DNA of 64,000 nucleotides from Spizellomyces sp. 'palustris' (taxonomy: Eukaryota; Chytridiomycota; Chytridiomycetes; Spizellomycetales; Spizellomycetaceae): positions 1 through 64,000 of the forward strand of contig QEAR01000025.1 in the NCBI GenBank assembly GCA_006535965.1, written 5' to 3'. Below, in pieces: positions 11,305 through 21,850 of the stretch. The position numbers and the translations under genes are program-made. The notes beneath the pieces are model-generated. The model was not told where the DNA came from. It ran no database searches and saw only the letters and a list, made by a program, of their open reading frames with translations. How positions within the stretch are numbered: position 1 is the first letter of the stretch; the number at the start of each line of letters is the position of its first letter.

Positions 11305-12624
11305 CTATCGGTACCTCATCACAATCCGTGGCTTGTCTCGCGGCGAACCACAACACACGGACTGGCGAAGTAAAGCAGCGGCGTTTGACTGAAAGTCAGT
11401 TCCCTCAAACTCGCTATCCTCTGCCAGGACAAAGGGGTCTTGGACAATCTCCGCCGCAGTGATGCGACGAGACGGCTCCACTACAAACATCTTAATGAGA
11501 AGCTCGGCTGCGTACGTTACGACCGGACACCATGGATCTTCGTATCCAATGCGTTGGGTGTCGAGATGGTCCTGAATTTTGCGGGTGATGAAGGAAGTAG
11601 TGGAAGAGCGGACGAGTTTGGAGCCGAGGTAGCTCAGGGAGCAGTCTATCAGGTAGGGTTCCAGCCACTGCCCCATAATGACACCGGCCGAATATATGTC
11701 GGGTGCGGTACATGTCGCCGTTCCAGCGTACATTTCGGGTGCAATGTAGCCGGGAGTACCTCTTCCAATTGGGTGAACATGGGCGGGATCACAGAAGCGA
11801 GCAAGGCCCCAGTCAATAATGACCAAGTCGTCATTCTCATCCAGCATCAAGTTGGATATTGAGAGATCGAGATGAGCTAGACCAATTGCATGGGCTGCTT
11901 TGAGTCCCGTTGCGAGTTGCTTGACATACTTTGCCACCTTGACAAGATCAAGCTTATTACAGTCAAAGCGCTTCAATTCGGGAAAGACGAGTACACGTTC
12001 GCCGGTAACAGAGTCTTCAAAGGTATCCCGTAATCGCAGCACGTGGGGAAGGTTAGCCTCATTTATCTTTCGAAGGATCGCAAGCTCGTGTTCCGCAGTC
12101 TCGGGACTGTTGAGCCGCTTAAGGACCACATGCTTGTTCCCGTCTTGGGTATCAAATGCATGCTCAATGGAAGACAACTCAGTGTTGACTTTTTCAAAGG
12201 AAGAGTTGACAGTGTATCTGGATCCAGCTTTGGGTTTTTGTCCTTCTTGCTGAATTTTGAGTTCCAGTTGAATAGCTCTCGAAAGCGCTTGCCATGTTGC
12301 TACAGCTGCGGGCGATTCTGAACGACGAAAGGCTGTGCAACCTTCAAAAGAGCGGGAGGACTCGACACGAAGCATGACAGTGGGTATTGTGGAAAGGGAA
12401 GCGTGCTTGCGAGCTGTGGTTGGGGAGGCGTTGGAAGAACAAGTACGTGCTTTCTTCAAGGAACTGGTGGACGACGCGCGTTCAGATTTCAGTGATATGC
12501 CGGCAGAGGAACAACACCGACGATCAGTTCGACGGGAAGGTAATGATGATTGTGAGTGGGATCGGACGTGGGGCTCAGCGGGAAGGGCGACCAGAACAGA
12601 GTCGAATGAGCAGCTACGAGACAT
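11305..12624 (-). CDS. Divergent serine/threonine protein kinase (HLD in place of HRD)
   Basis: Intronless, 439 aa from the ATG at 12624. Residues 1-135 are Ser/Arg-rich and probably disordered. The kinase domain spans about 135-425. Seen in it: VVLK (K169, candidate ATP-anchoring Lys), an acidic ETAEHEL helix, HLDLSISN (251-258; Asp253 and Asn258 intact, Arg of HRD replaced by Leu), DWG (271-273, for DFG), GTPGYIAPE (289-297) and a following DIYSAGVIM. A glycine-rich loop is not recognisable. The activation-segment style recalls CDC7-type and related kinases, but assignment to a family is not safe. The Asp and Asn suggest it may still be active, and loss of the HRD Arg suggests activation without activation-loop phosphorylation. 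The intronless structure differs from its neighbours. Confidence 0.85.
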   Translation of the reverse strand: MSRSCSFDSVLVALPAEPHVRSHSQSSLPSRRTDRRCCSSAGISLKSERASSTSSLKKARTCSSNASPTTARKHASLSTIPTVMLRVESSRSFEGCTAFRRSESPAAVATWQALSRAIQLELKIQQEGQKPKAGSRYTVNSSFEKVNTELSSIEHAFDTQDGNKHVVLKRLNSPETAEHELAILRKINEANLPHVLRLRDTFEDSVTGERVLVFPELKRFDCNKLDLVKVAKYVKQLATGLKAAHAIGLAHLDLSISNLMLDENDDLVIIDWGLARFCDPAHVHPIGRGTPGYIAPEMYAGTATCTAPDIYSAGVIMGQWLEPYLIDCSLSYLGSKLVRSSTTSFITRKIQDHLDTQRIGYEDPWCPVVTYAAELLIKMFVVEPSRRITAAEIVQDPFVLAEDSEFEGTDFQSNAAALLRQSVCCGSPRDKPRIVMRYR

Positions 12625-14162
12625 GAAAATGTAAAAAAGAAATTGTGCAAGTGTACGTGAAAGTGTAGAGTAGAGCAAGTCAGTCCGTCTTTATATTTGT
12701 TTGCTTTGTCGACTTGTCCCGATCGTCGTCGGTTGATTCCGCGATTGCCCATCAGAAAAAGATAACGAAAATATTCAAGATAACGCAAGCCAGGAACCGA
12801 AACCTTGGTATGTCTCAAAGATAAGAGGAACCCCACACCCTTTTCTCCTCCTTTCACATGCGCTCACGCCCATCTCATTAATGTGGGGTTTCCATTTCTG
12901 GCTTGGGCGCGACTGGAAAATTTACCCAGTGGCGTAGTGTGGGGGTGCTATCTGACGTGATACCAGTGTTTTGCCTTTTGCCCTCGTATCCGCCGAGGCC
13001 AAACATGCCCGTCCTACTGCGGACATGGCAACAGGGAGTCCTAATTGGCCCAAAGGCAGTCCTGAAGCTACGTCCACTCGTGAACAAGCTTTTGTACTGG
13101 TTTCTCGTACTTTGGTATGTTGGACTGGACTTGTGTGTGTCGTACTGAGCATATGGGACAGAGCAATCGGGGACGCCCCTTGTCTGTATGTCAACCCTGT
13201 TGTGTATGTGGAAGGGGTGAATCTTGTGTGTGTAGATAGCGGCCAGACCAGGTCAGAATCAAAAAGACAAAGAACATCCATGTGCGTTGAGGGGGGCCAA
13301 GGTGGGGAAAGCCCGAAATCTCTGATCGTGTGACGAAGGGCCCTAATCTCACGTGTGACAGCCGGGGGACGGAATCAAAAAACTTCCATGGCTTACGTAT
13401 CTCTCATCTCTGTGTTACCCTGGCAGGGCTCGCGGCCCGGTGCTGATCGATGAGGTTGATCACATGATTGAGGTTAATGCTCAGCTTACCGAATCAAAAG
13501 TACGTCATCATTAGATGAATGAATTCATCAAAACGCTTAGGGTAACCTTACCTGCGACGATCTGAACTCCAAGGGTGGTTTTCATGGAAGCCTTACTGTG
13601 GCTAACTTGCCTCTTGTTTGTGGTAGGCGTCATCATTGAAATAATTTAAACTGTAAACAAGCGGATAGGGATGATGCTAAAGACCCCCGGATCTTTCAAC
13701 AACGGAAAGGGAGCGACAGGGACCTAGATGGAGGGTCCCAATTACCCTACTGATTTTGTGTTAGATCACATATTAACCATCTACTCGCAATAGGTCGACT
13801 ATAGAGGAGCGTCCCAGAGTCTCCACTTATTAGATCTCGTTGAGCGAGTGACAAACCCAGATGAAGTTGGAGGTTTCGCTCATATAGCTTCTTCCCTGCA
13901 TTGCAAGTTTTGATTTCCGGTAGGGTGCTGAGGGCATCTCACTTTTTGATCCAAAGGTCTCCATAGAGACTTGTTTGAGCGAGTGGCAATTACTACATGG
14001 TAGACTAACAAAGCCGGTTGAAAGTCGGAGGCACCGCTCTTTATACTGTGATTTCTCTGTGAAGTATGCTGCACGTGATCACGGGCCATCGTGACTTGCA
14101 AGTCGCTCACGTCACAGCGAACACCACCTGGTGCCAACTCAATCTACAAGACATCTGCGAAA
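12625..14162. other. Gene-poor region between divergently transcribed genes
   Basis: About 1.5 kb upstream of both the kinase (minus) and the TMX-like gene (plus). Open frames of 60-120 codons exist on both strands (for example 12922-13281 minus), but none resembles a known family and they overlap each other. A weak imperfect duplication lies at 13820-14048. Promoters are presumed to lie near both edges. No RNA gene is convincingly seen. Confidence 0.5.
13820..14048. repeat. Two diverged copies of a hairpin-capable segment
   Basis: Segments at about 13820-13887 and 13959-14048 share the order TCTCCA, TTGAGCGAGTG-CAA, then (A)GAAGTTGGAGG or GAAAGTCGGAGG, then CGCTC and TATA. In both, GAGCG near the start can pair with CGCTC near the end. 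The copies are too diverged to align without gaps, so this may be an old tandem duplication or a structured element. Confidence 0.3.
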
Positions 14163-15209
14163 ATGAAGTGGCTTCTCTTTTGCTTCCTCGTCCTCATTGC
14201 CACTGCACAAGCACACAAGAATCACAAAAGTCGGGTCGTCGAGTTGACAGATGATAATCTAGATGAATTGGTGTCAAAGGGACGATGGGTTGTCGAATTG
14301 TGAGTCAAGATTGTCGTGACTTTGACAGTCGAAAGTAAGGCCAGTCTGAATATATTTCCCTGTGCACCTTACGTTCCCATAGCTATGCGAATTGGTGCGG
14401 CTTCTGCAACAAATTTGCGCCAGAATATGAGAATCTTGCTCGAGACGTTGCGAAAGAGCTGCCAGCGGTACGCGTTGGACGCGTAGACATTGATCAGAAT
14501 CCCGCAGCTACATCGCGGTTCATGGTCCAACGGTAAGCGCATACGTTCCCATGTATATATTGCTCTTGGCTGTGGAAATAACTCTTGTCCACGGCAGACT
14601 TCCATCGCTGTACTTTGTTGACAATCAGCAAGTTCGATCGATGGAAGTGACCCGTCAAGCCAGCAGTATTCTGGAATATCTGAGAGAGGAGAAGTGGCAG
14701 GCAGAAAAACCTTGGAACCAGTGGTTGTCACCTTTCTCGATAGGGTGAGACAGATTTCACATTGACTATGCTTCCCTGATCTGCGAGTGCTCATTGTTTT
14801 CCTGGTGAACTGAAGGATGAAGTTGTTGGGTGCTGGTACGTCTTATGCAAATGTCTATATAAACGTTTCAATAGGCTAATCTTACTGCTCGCTAGTGGGA
14901 TCATTTGGACAAAAAATGGTTTCCCTCACCAGTCATTTTAAGGATACGGTCCCGTAAGTAGTGTCATGCATACTCGATCATGTCATTAACGCTAAGCGAT
15001 CACTGCCTGTTGTTCTAGTGCTTGGGGGTTTGTTGCTATTGGCGCCGGGGTTTTGCTGGTATGTGAGCAAAATTTACTGCGTACATGTTGCAATGTGAAA
15101 TGTCCTTACATTCTCACTAATCTAGGTGCTAGCGGTACTCGGCCGAGTACTTGCACCCGCACAGCCGTCCCCAATTCAGCCTCTTAAGGAGGCCAAAAAG
15201 ACCCAATAA
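14163..15209 (+). CDS. TMX-type membrane thioredoxin (ER protein disulfide oxidoreductase)
   Basis: Predicted ER thiol oxidoreductase that forms or reshuffles disulfides in membrane clients. Seven exons (14163-14299, 14383-14532, 14598-14744, 14816-14835, 14896-14953, 15019-15058, 15126-15209) join in phase to 211 aa. A signal peptide (MKWLLFCFLVLIATAQA) precedes a single thioredoxin fold with active site WCGFC (Cys51, Cys54) and the cis-proline LPSLYF. A transmembrane segment (about 173-193, WGFVAIGAGVLLVLAVLG) and a short Lys-rich cytosolic tail follow. One thioredoxin domain plus one membrane span matches TMX1-like proteins; CGFC differs from the CPAC of animal TMX1. Exon 4 is only 20 nt. 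The start was chosen because it begins a clean signal peptide; the open frame continues upstream without one. Confidence 0.9.
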
Positions 15210-15428
15210 ATTATGTCCGCGTCTCAGCCTACTCATGGCCTTAATACTAGAACAAATCTCGTGCTTGAGGCCATTTACAGCAGATCGCTTGACCCTCCAA
15301 GGAGTGGATTTGTTCCATCCACTTTAAACGACCGACAATGCAATATAGTTGTTTTTTAGCTTTAAACACTACTTAGCCTTTGACAGACTTGTTGCCATGG
15401 ATGCATTTATGACTCATCTATCTCATCT

Positions 15429-17344
15429 ATGCCAACTGATCGTAATCTGCAACTAGTTCGTCCTTACCAGCTACGTCCCACCATGGGCCTTCTTCGGCTT
15501 CGCGGCAGAATACTTGGCTGCTTGAGCGCAAGCAGCCAATGGCGTACGCTACCCTCTTTTCTCGCAGCATGCCCCCTTATCGCTGCACCTCGGCGCTCTT
15601 TCATTGTTGCAACCACTTCACGTTCCGCCCATTCTCCCGTTCTAACCGCCGACCGCTATCCACATTTGAAGCGTCACGCACGATATAACGCTCTCACAGG
15701 TGAAGATGTTGCGTTCTTCAAAAGTGTAGTAAAGTCAGACGCGGGGGTGATAACCGCAGATCGTCCCGACGAATTGGACCCGTTCAATGAGGTTGGTGAA
15801 CGCAAATGTTTAGCATTGGTGCTGTCTGTGTCGGTCACCATGTGGTGCCTTACCAACTGCACAATCAATAGGACTGGATGCGGAGATTCAGAGGTCAATC
15901 GAAGGTCGTTCTTCGTCCAAAAACAGCCGCTGAAGTGGCGGCGCTTCTCCAGTATTGCAATGAGCACCGTCTGGCGGTGGTCCCTCAAGGAGGCAATACC
16001 GGTTTAGTCGGAGGAAGTGTTCCTGTCCATGATGAGATTGTTCTTAGTCTGCAGAACATGAACGAAATCCGGAGCTTTGATGAAGTGTCTGGGATCTTGA
16101 CTTGCGATGCTGGTTGCGTGCTGGAAGTGCTGGACAATTGGTTGGCTGAGCGAGGTTTCATGATGCCTCTTGGTGAGTCTTTAAACAAGGTTGAGAAGTG
16201 ATGTCATCACCAGAAAAAACTGATATATATCTCTCTAAGACTTGGGAGCGAAGGGGAGCTGTCAGATAGGCGGTAACGTTGCAACAAACGCAGGAGGCCT
16301 GCGTCTATTGCGGTATGGAAGCTTGCATGGCACAGTACTATCAATGGAAGTCGTACTGCCAGATGGCCGAATAGTGGAGTTGGGACAGCCGCTGCGAAAG
16401 GACAATACCGGCTATGATTTAAAGCAATTGTTCATTGGATCTGAAGGCACGTTGGGTATCATTACAGCCGTTTCCATATTGACTCCTCGAAGGCCGAAAG
16501 CGGTGAACGTCGGTAAGAGCTCTAATGGTTGTCCTGGTCAGTGGTCAATGTTTTAGCTGACGGAGGAATATATGCAGCAATGTTGGGAGTCAGCACCTTT
16601 GAAGGCGTCCAAGAGGTGTTCAAGCACGCTAAAGGCGAGTTGAACGAGATCCTCTCTGCCTTTGAATTCTTTGATCATACATGCTTGGACCTGGTTAAAC
16701 ACCATATTCCGAACGTCCGCGAACCCTTTACCACCCAAACGCCGTTCTACGTGCTCATAGAGACGAACGGATCCAACAAGGACCATGATGATGAGAAGCT
16801 TGCCGTGTTCTTAGAAAAGCTTATGACGGAGGGGGTGGTGGAAGATGGTGCTCTGGCGCAAGATTCGACACAAGCTGCTGGGATGTGGAGCATTCGGGAA
16901 ACGATTACAGAGTCTCTAGCGAAGGAAGGGGGCAACTACAAGTACGATCTAAGTGTTCCTGTTCCTCAGCTGTACAGTGTTGTGGAGGAGATGCAAGAGC
17001 GACTCGCCTCTGTTGGACTATTTGACAAAAATGGATCTGCCACAGGCCGAGTGAAGCATGTGGTTGGGTTTGGTCACATGGGAGATGGCAATCTACATTT
17101 GAACCTGACCTCTACTGGATGGGCAAAGGACATTGACGAGGCTATTGAACCATTCCTTTACGAGCTCATTCAGAAGCATGGAGGTTCCATCTCTGCTGAG
17201 CACGGATTGGGACTGATGAAGGCGCCGTACCTTCAATACTCCAAGAGCGAAGCTTTCATTGAATTGATGAGGAATATCAAGTCAGTGTTTGATCCAAACG
17301 GCATTCTGAATCCATATAAGTACTTTCCACCTCTAAGTAAATAA
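15429..17344 (+). CDS. D2HGDH: D-2-hydroxyglutarate dehydrogenase, mitochondrial
   Basis: FAD enzyme oxidising D-2-hydroxyglutarate to 2-oxoglutarate in mitochondria (yeast DLD2/DLD3 relatives also act on D-lactate). Four exons (15429-15791, 15872-16172, 16240-16512, 16578-17344) give 567 aa, or 549 from the second ATG at 15483. The N-terminus is Arg/Ser/Ala-rich and acid-free, as expected of a targeting peptide. The FAD-binding PCMH domain shows [24 protein letters not shown] and [11 protein letters not shown]. The C-terminal FAD-oxidase domain shows [18 protein letters not shown] and GILNPYK. I place the last acceptor at AG|CAATG (16578), because it gives VNVAMLG, aligned with animal VNVAFLG; an acceptor at 16557 would add seven residues. 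Divergence from plain D-LDH is clear along the length. Confidence 0.93.
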
Positions 17345-17904
17345 ATACTACGGATCATGGGATCTTTATGTAGAGTGTGATAATTGCATATCCAATTGAG
17401 GTTGTTCATCTATCACAAGTCAGGAAGCCGTTGTGAGGGAAAACTACCTCAGGCACATGTGACTGGAAGTCAGCCCCTGTTAGTGGGAATTATTATCAGG
17501 ACTTCACAAATACTGCCACACTGGTGCGACGTAACGGTGAATTTGGATGTTGAAGTACAAGCATAGCCTGCCTAATTATCATAACATCTGGCCAAAAGTG
17601 AAGCATTGGCGAGTCTCAGACTCTGTCTGCCGGTGCAAGGCACGTCTCGACTGGAGCTCTTCTTCATTCTGACAGAAAATAGCATGCTTAGATGCAGTCA
17701 ACTTTTCGGTGTTAAAACCACGGGAATACTTTACCAGAAGGAGATTTAGGCAGGACTCATTGTACGCATACGAATATTGATGTAGAATGTAAGGTAGGGT
17801 TAGGGTTAGCGTTCTCGCTGTAAGGTTACGTAACGCCGACGCGTAACTAACACGACGGTCCCCCTGCATTTGACAAAAGATGTGAAGTGTACGAGACCTC
17901 AAGA
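17345..17904. other. Intergenic region, promoter of TMEM231
   Basis: No convincing gene. The right half should be the TMEM231 promoter and includes a telomere-like repeat and a palindrome, listed separately. A minus-strand open frame (17579-17953) overlaps the TMEM231 start and shows no family similarity. Confidence 0.5.
17791..17834. promoter_or_regulatory. Telomere-like TTAGGG repeat and TTACGTAA palindrome
   Basis: AAGGTAGGGTTAGGGTTAGC (17791-17810) contains two perfect TTAGGG units in tandem and a partial one. TTACGTAA, a palindromic bZIP-type site, follows near 17825-17832. Both lie within about 115 nt of the TMEM231 ATG. Short telomeric repeats in promoters can bind TBF1/TRF-type Myb proteins; that role here is inferred. 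Confidence 0.45.
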
Positions 17905-19128
17905 ATGCCAATTCTTCATAACGAGCCATTTGCACGAAGATACCATGCACCACTCATATCTACGGCCTCATTGCTCGGTGCGCTCGCAGCGATAGCAATC
18001 CTCATCCTACCGTTTGTCTTTGCCTATGTTTCTGGATGTGAGTGCGGGGCCTCTTGTGTCACAAGTGTCAATATGTTAACCATATGATTTATTATGATCA
18101 GCGTTCTGGTTGAAACAGAATTCATTTAGAGAGCAACCGCAAGTGATGTACAAGCATGAATTTATGTTGCTTCTCGAGGGTGTGGATAGAGTGTCCAACA
18201 ATCCAGTCGCGGTTGTGTGGTCATCAAGCCCCCTGTATAACCAATTACATGAAAGAACTTCCAGAGTCGCAGCACTACAGGTACTTTTTGAATTTGAATC
18301 CTGGTTCTGATGCTCTTGGTCATCGTATTAAAAACAAAATTGGCATCGTAGACGTCGCAGATCGATGTGCAACGGGATGGAAAGTATGACTATATCACAT
18401 TCAGTGCATCGATCCCTCTACTGCCGACCGAGGCAATAACGCACGTTCGGCTCGCACTTTTCTTTCAATACTCTCTTTCGGTATGCTCATCCATTTGTAA
18501 AGCTCGAGATTAACGCTGATTCATGAACATATAGGAAAGGCTACGTCTCCAAATGCAATCTATGGCTCTATTCGACTCCTCAACAGCTTTGCCGGCTTCA
18601 TCTGTTTATGTCGATGGAGATTTGCGCTTAGTGCAACGAGAGCTGCTGAAACGATACGGAGATAATGCGGCCTACAATATTCCCGTTGTGAATTTCACTA
18701 AAGCGATTGGACCGGATCCGAATGCGTTAACGTGGAGTTCGATTATGGCGGGGTATGCTCGCCGAGATGGTGGGTACAAGTTCAGCATAGTATCACTTTC
18801 CATATTCCTTTTTTCTAAATATTCACTTTCGAATCCAGTGCGCACCAACTTTGCGTATGAGACGCCCATCTGGACAACAGGCAGAGCACCAACAGAGCCA
18901 TTTGTCGTATCCGGCCGGGTTGCATATTCGACCGACACGATCCAATACCTTCCCGGGGCATGGGAGGTACTGAAGAACGGGTGGATTCAGTATCTAGCAT
19001 ACCTAATACTGGTTGGGGCGGTGATTAGCTGGATTTTGGGTTTCGCCTTCCGAAATCAGGTCGTTAGAACCGCGGTTCGCGTGGATCAGATGCCACGCTA
19101 CGGAGGCTTCAAGGCTCATGCTTTTTAG
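17905..19128 (+). CDS. TMEM231: TMEM231, ciliary transition-zone (MKS/B9) membrane protein
   Basis: Two-pass membrane protein of the transition zone at the base of the flagellum, part of the MKS/B9 diffusion barrier. Five exons (17905-18037, 18102-18280, 18352-18480, 18535-18769, 18839-19128) give 321 aa; human TMEM231 is about 316. The first span is in the N-terminus (LLGALAAIAILILPFVFAY) and the second near the C-terminus (WIQYLAYLILVGAVISWILG). Aligned landmarks are FWLKQNSFREQPQV, a KYDYITFSASIPL block, the LQMQSMALF and YVDGDLRLVQ region, TNFAYETPIW, and FRNQVVRTAV near the end. The acceptor at 18352 was chosen because it keeps the frame and the DGKYD block. A functional copy implies a flagellated life stage. 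Confidence 0.92.
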
Positions 19129-19248
19129 CATGCGGTGTCAGGATGGCAGTATTGAGACTGTGATAGGCTCAGCGTCGGGTCAGAGCAATTGTATTTAGAT
19201 ACAGTGATACATACAATGAGTAAAATATAAATTTCAAAATCCTTATGG

Positions 19249-20756
19249 CTACCATGCCAGAATTGCTTGCAACAGAAACCGAATAACATGCACAAACCCA
19301 GATAATACTATGAGGGACAGTGTCAGCACACCGCAGAGAATTTTCAAGTGATCGAGAACAAGATTTTCCCCCGCTAATTCTTGAACTTGGAGAACACGAT
19401 GTCGACCCACAATCTTTCCAGCAAACGCAAGAGGAGGAGGGGATACAGGGTCGCTCAAATCCGGGAGAAGTATGGATTTGCCCACTGGCAATACTATCAG
19501 ACGGGGCGATACAGGCAACCAGCATGAAAGTGAACGTACCGTTGGAGCAGTCAGTGACATCCAGCAGCGATAGATCTTTGCATCGTCGTATTAGTCTCGC
19601 TACCGTTGCATGGGTCAAGCTCCAATTTCCCCGTAGATATATTGATGTGAGATAAGGGAAATAGATTGCAACAATCAATAAATGACTGTTGTCTAATTTG
19701 GTATCGCCTAAATCTAAAACTTGGAGAGGAGGAGTTCCAGGATCAATTCCAACAGTTCCGTCCGTATCTGTTCCAGCGTTCGACCCTGTGACGTGAACAT
19801 CATATAGGCTGAGCGCCAATGAAGCTGCACTGCACCCTGCGAGATTTAATTGACGTATTGGAAATATGGAACGCTTCTTGAACACGTAGCACAGCTCCAG
19901 TGCTTCAACATCACTGAAAGACAAATCCAGATTTTCCATCTGTCCGCAAAGATCCACGATGCTCATTAGACCAGAGACGTGGCTGCAGTGCGACAAGCTC
20001 AGCGACTTCAACGTCTTTGCGAATACAACCGCCACTTCGACGAGTAAGGTTGACTTTAATGCGAAATCGTTTCCAAAGAGGTCTAAGCTTGTCAAGTTCC
20101 CATAATACAGGAAAGAAACTTGAAAGGATGATGGCTTGTGATCGAACACGTGGGAATATCGTCTAAACCTCGACCGACGAGCTGACCGACGTTCGAAACG
20201 AGAGAGAAAGCCCGCTGTCATGCCTAGCTTGAGGTCCACAAGAGTAGGGCACTTTTGCGGTAGATCGACGGTTAATGCTACGGCCGACAGCTGTAGACAG
20301 CCTGATAGGTTTAAAGACTCAATATTAGGGGTGTGCTGCAAGGTATGCGTTAATCTTCGATATCATCGCCACAGCCGCCAAATCCCTCGATAATCATACC
20401 TCGATGATGTTATTGAATACCTCATCAGTTATGCAACATGCACCAGCAAAAGTCAAATGCTGAATATTACGCCCATATGATTGCAGAGTCATTTTCGATG
20501 CCGCAAAATCATGCAAGTCTTGGTCGTTTCTGATTTTCAGGGAATGGAACACGCGAGGAGCTAGCATATGAGCCCACCGCGAGTTCAACAGTCGCAATTG
20601 TCGCATTTCGCTGCTTGGTATGTACGGCCATACTATCATATCCAGCAATTCCATCGGAAGTCGGGAAGCGTAATCCGCTGGCGGTGCTGAACTACGCCTC
20701 GCTGCAGGACTATCATGATCGTCACAGGAGCATGCCATAATGATCCTCTGCCACAT
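19249..20756 (-). CDS. F-box/leucine-rich-repeat protein with C-terminal hydrophobic tail
   Basis: Probable substrate receptor of an SCF ubiquitin ligase. Exons 20756-20400, 20335-19540 and 19493-19249 (acceptor at 19484 also possible) give about 465 aa. An F-box-like segment follows a disordered start (SRLPMELLDMIVWPYIPSSE, then LRLLNSRW). Leucine-rich repeats fill the middle (IESLNLSGC, LTSLDLFGND, LKSLSLSHC, MENLDLSFSD, IRQLNLAGC, LQVLDLGDT, LTSIYLRGN, LSLLDVTDC). The last ~25 residues are strongly hydrophobic (LTLSLIVLSGFVHVIRF, then LLQAILAW), suggesting a tail anchor. The start is uncertain: the frame stays open upstream and MACSC (20738) is an alternative. Specific partners cannot be told from sequence. 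Confidence 0.75.
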
Positions 20757-21850
20757 GCGGTTAACGGTCCTGTAAACACAAGTCCCCGCAAATTTCAATA
20801 AGGCACTGGCAGACTTGCAAATGGCCACATCAATATCGTCAAAGGGAACTATAAAGGAGAAGGAGAATACCAACGGTTAATAATACGTTATGGTCGCTCA
20901 GAAAAAAGCGCATGCTCAAACGTCGACCTACATGCGAGCTTGAACCAGAAAACATTCACGAGATAGAGAGGATTCAAGCGGATTCGGGCATAACGATGAC
21001 TAAGAATCGTCATCAACAACGGGGCACCGAAAAGCAGAAACGTCACTCGTGGACGACGCCGTCGTCCTGATATCACCGCAACATCCACGCGGAGCTCTTT
21101 CGCTATATAGCTTGCAATAGTTTTGGTCAGTTCCCACACTAAGAGGCTGTTAGCTATGGATCTGACAATCTATTAACAGAATCAATATATACCGAAATAA
21201 ATTGAGCAAACAACGTTTGACAGCGCAACAAAGTCCAAGAATTGCTGAAGAAATATCGGAAAGTAGCTGGATCTATATCCAAATTTCAGAATGATGAAAC
21301 CACAGAGCCGCAAAACAGAGCTTATGCTTACACAGCACTGTAATAGAGCACTATAGCGCACGTCGGAAGAACTTATCGTCGTTCGAAAGCGTCAATATCA
21401 CTATACATGACACAGCACCAGAGACACCAATACCTACAATTCATGAGGTATTCTATCGATGTGTCGTGAAACCTTCTACCGGACACTAGTGAGTCGAGGT
21501 TGGAGAGCCAGCTGAGGTTAATTGTGGCAGCAAGAGAGAGCTGCGAAACCATTGGTGACAGGATAGCGAGAGTTCATGCGGGTGACAGTGTACTATGAAA
21601 TGCAGGATGCAGCCTTGGTGACGATGCGACGGCAGAAGTCAGTACGTGCATGAGGTGCTTTGTGGTGTATACGTGCTCATGCGCTCATGTGTGGACGGCA
21701 AGATGCTGGTATCTGTTTGTCCGTGCGTGACACAACATGAAACCAGTCTATTATGTAATCATGGTGGCACAGCGAGTTCCAGACGTCGCTGAAAAGTAAA
21801 AACTCGAAGTTATTGGGATCCCCTCCGGTATCTGACCCATTTGCAAGATC
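20757..21850. other. Intergenic region
   Basis: About 1.1 kb between divergent genes. A minus-strand open frame of about 80 codons (20888-21139) lacks an ATG at its start and has no family I recognise. No RNA gene or repeat stands out. Promoters of the F-box gene and the RlmN-like gene should lie at its edges. Confidence 0.45.

Noticed and set aside
12922-13281. Minus-strand open frame of about 119 codons
   Set aside because: It overlaps a plus-strand frame of similar length, has no recognisable domain, and its composition is not that of a conserved protein.
13680-13710. CTTTCAACAACGGA, identical to the start of 5.8S rRNA
   Set aside because: The match is 14 nt only and breaks off on both sides. 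There is no ITS or rRNA sequence around, so chance is likely.
17579-17953. Minus-strand open frame of 124 codons
   Set aside because: It overlaps the TMEM231 start and its promoter and shows no known family features.
20888-21139. Minus-strand frame containing an Arg-rich and hydrophobic stretch
   Set aside because: It has no ATG at its start and no supporting splice to the F-box gene. I cannot connect it to a family.
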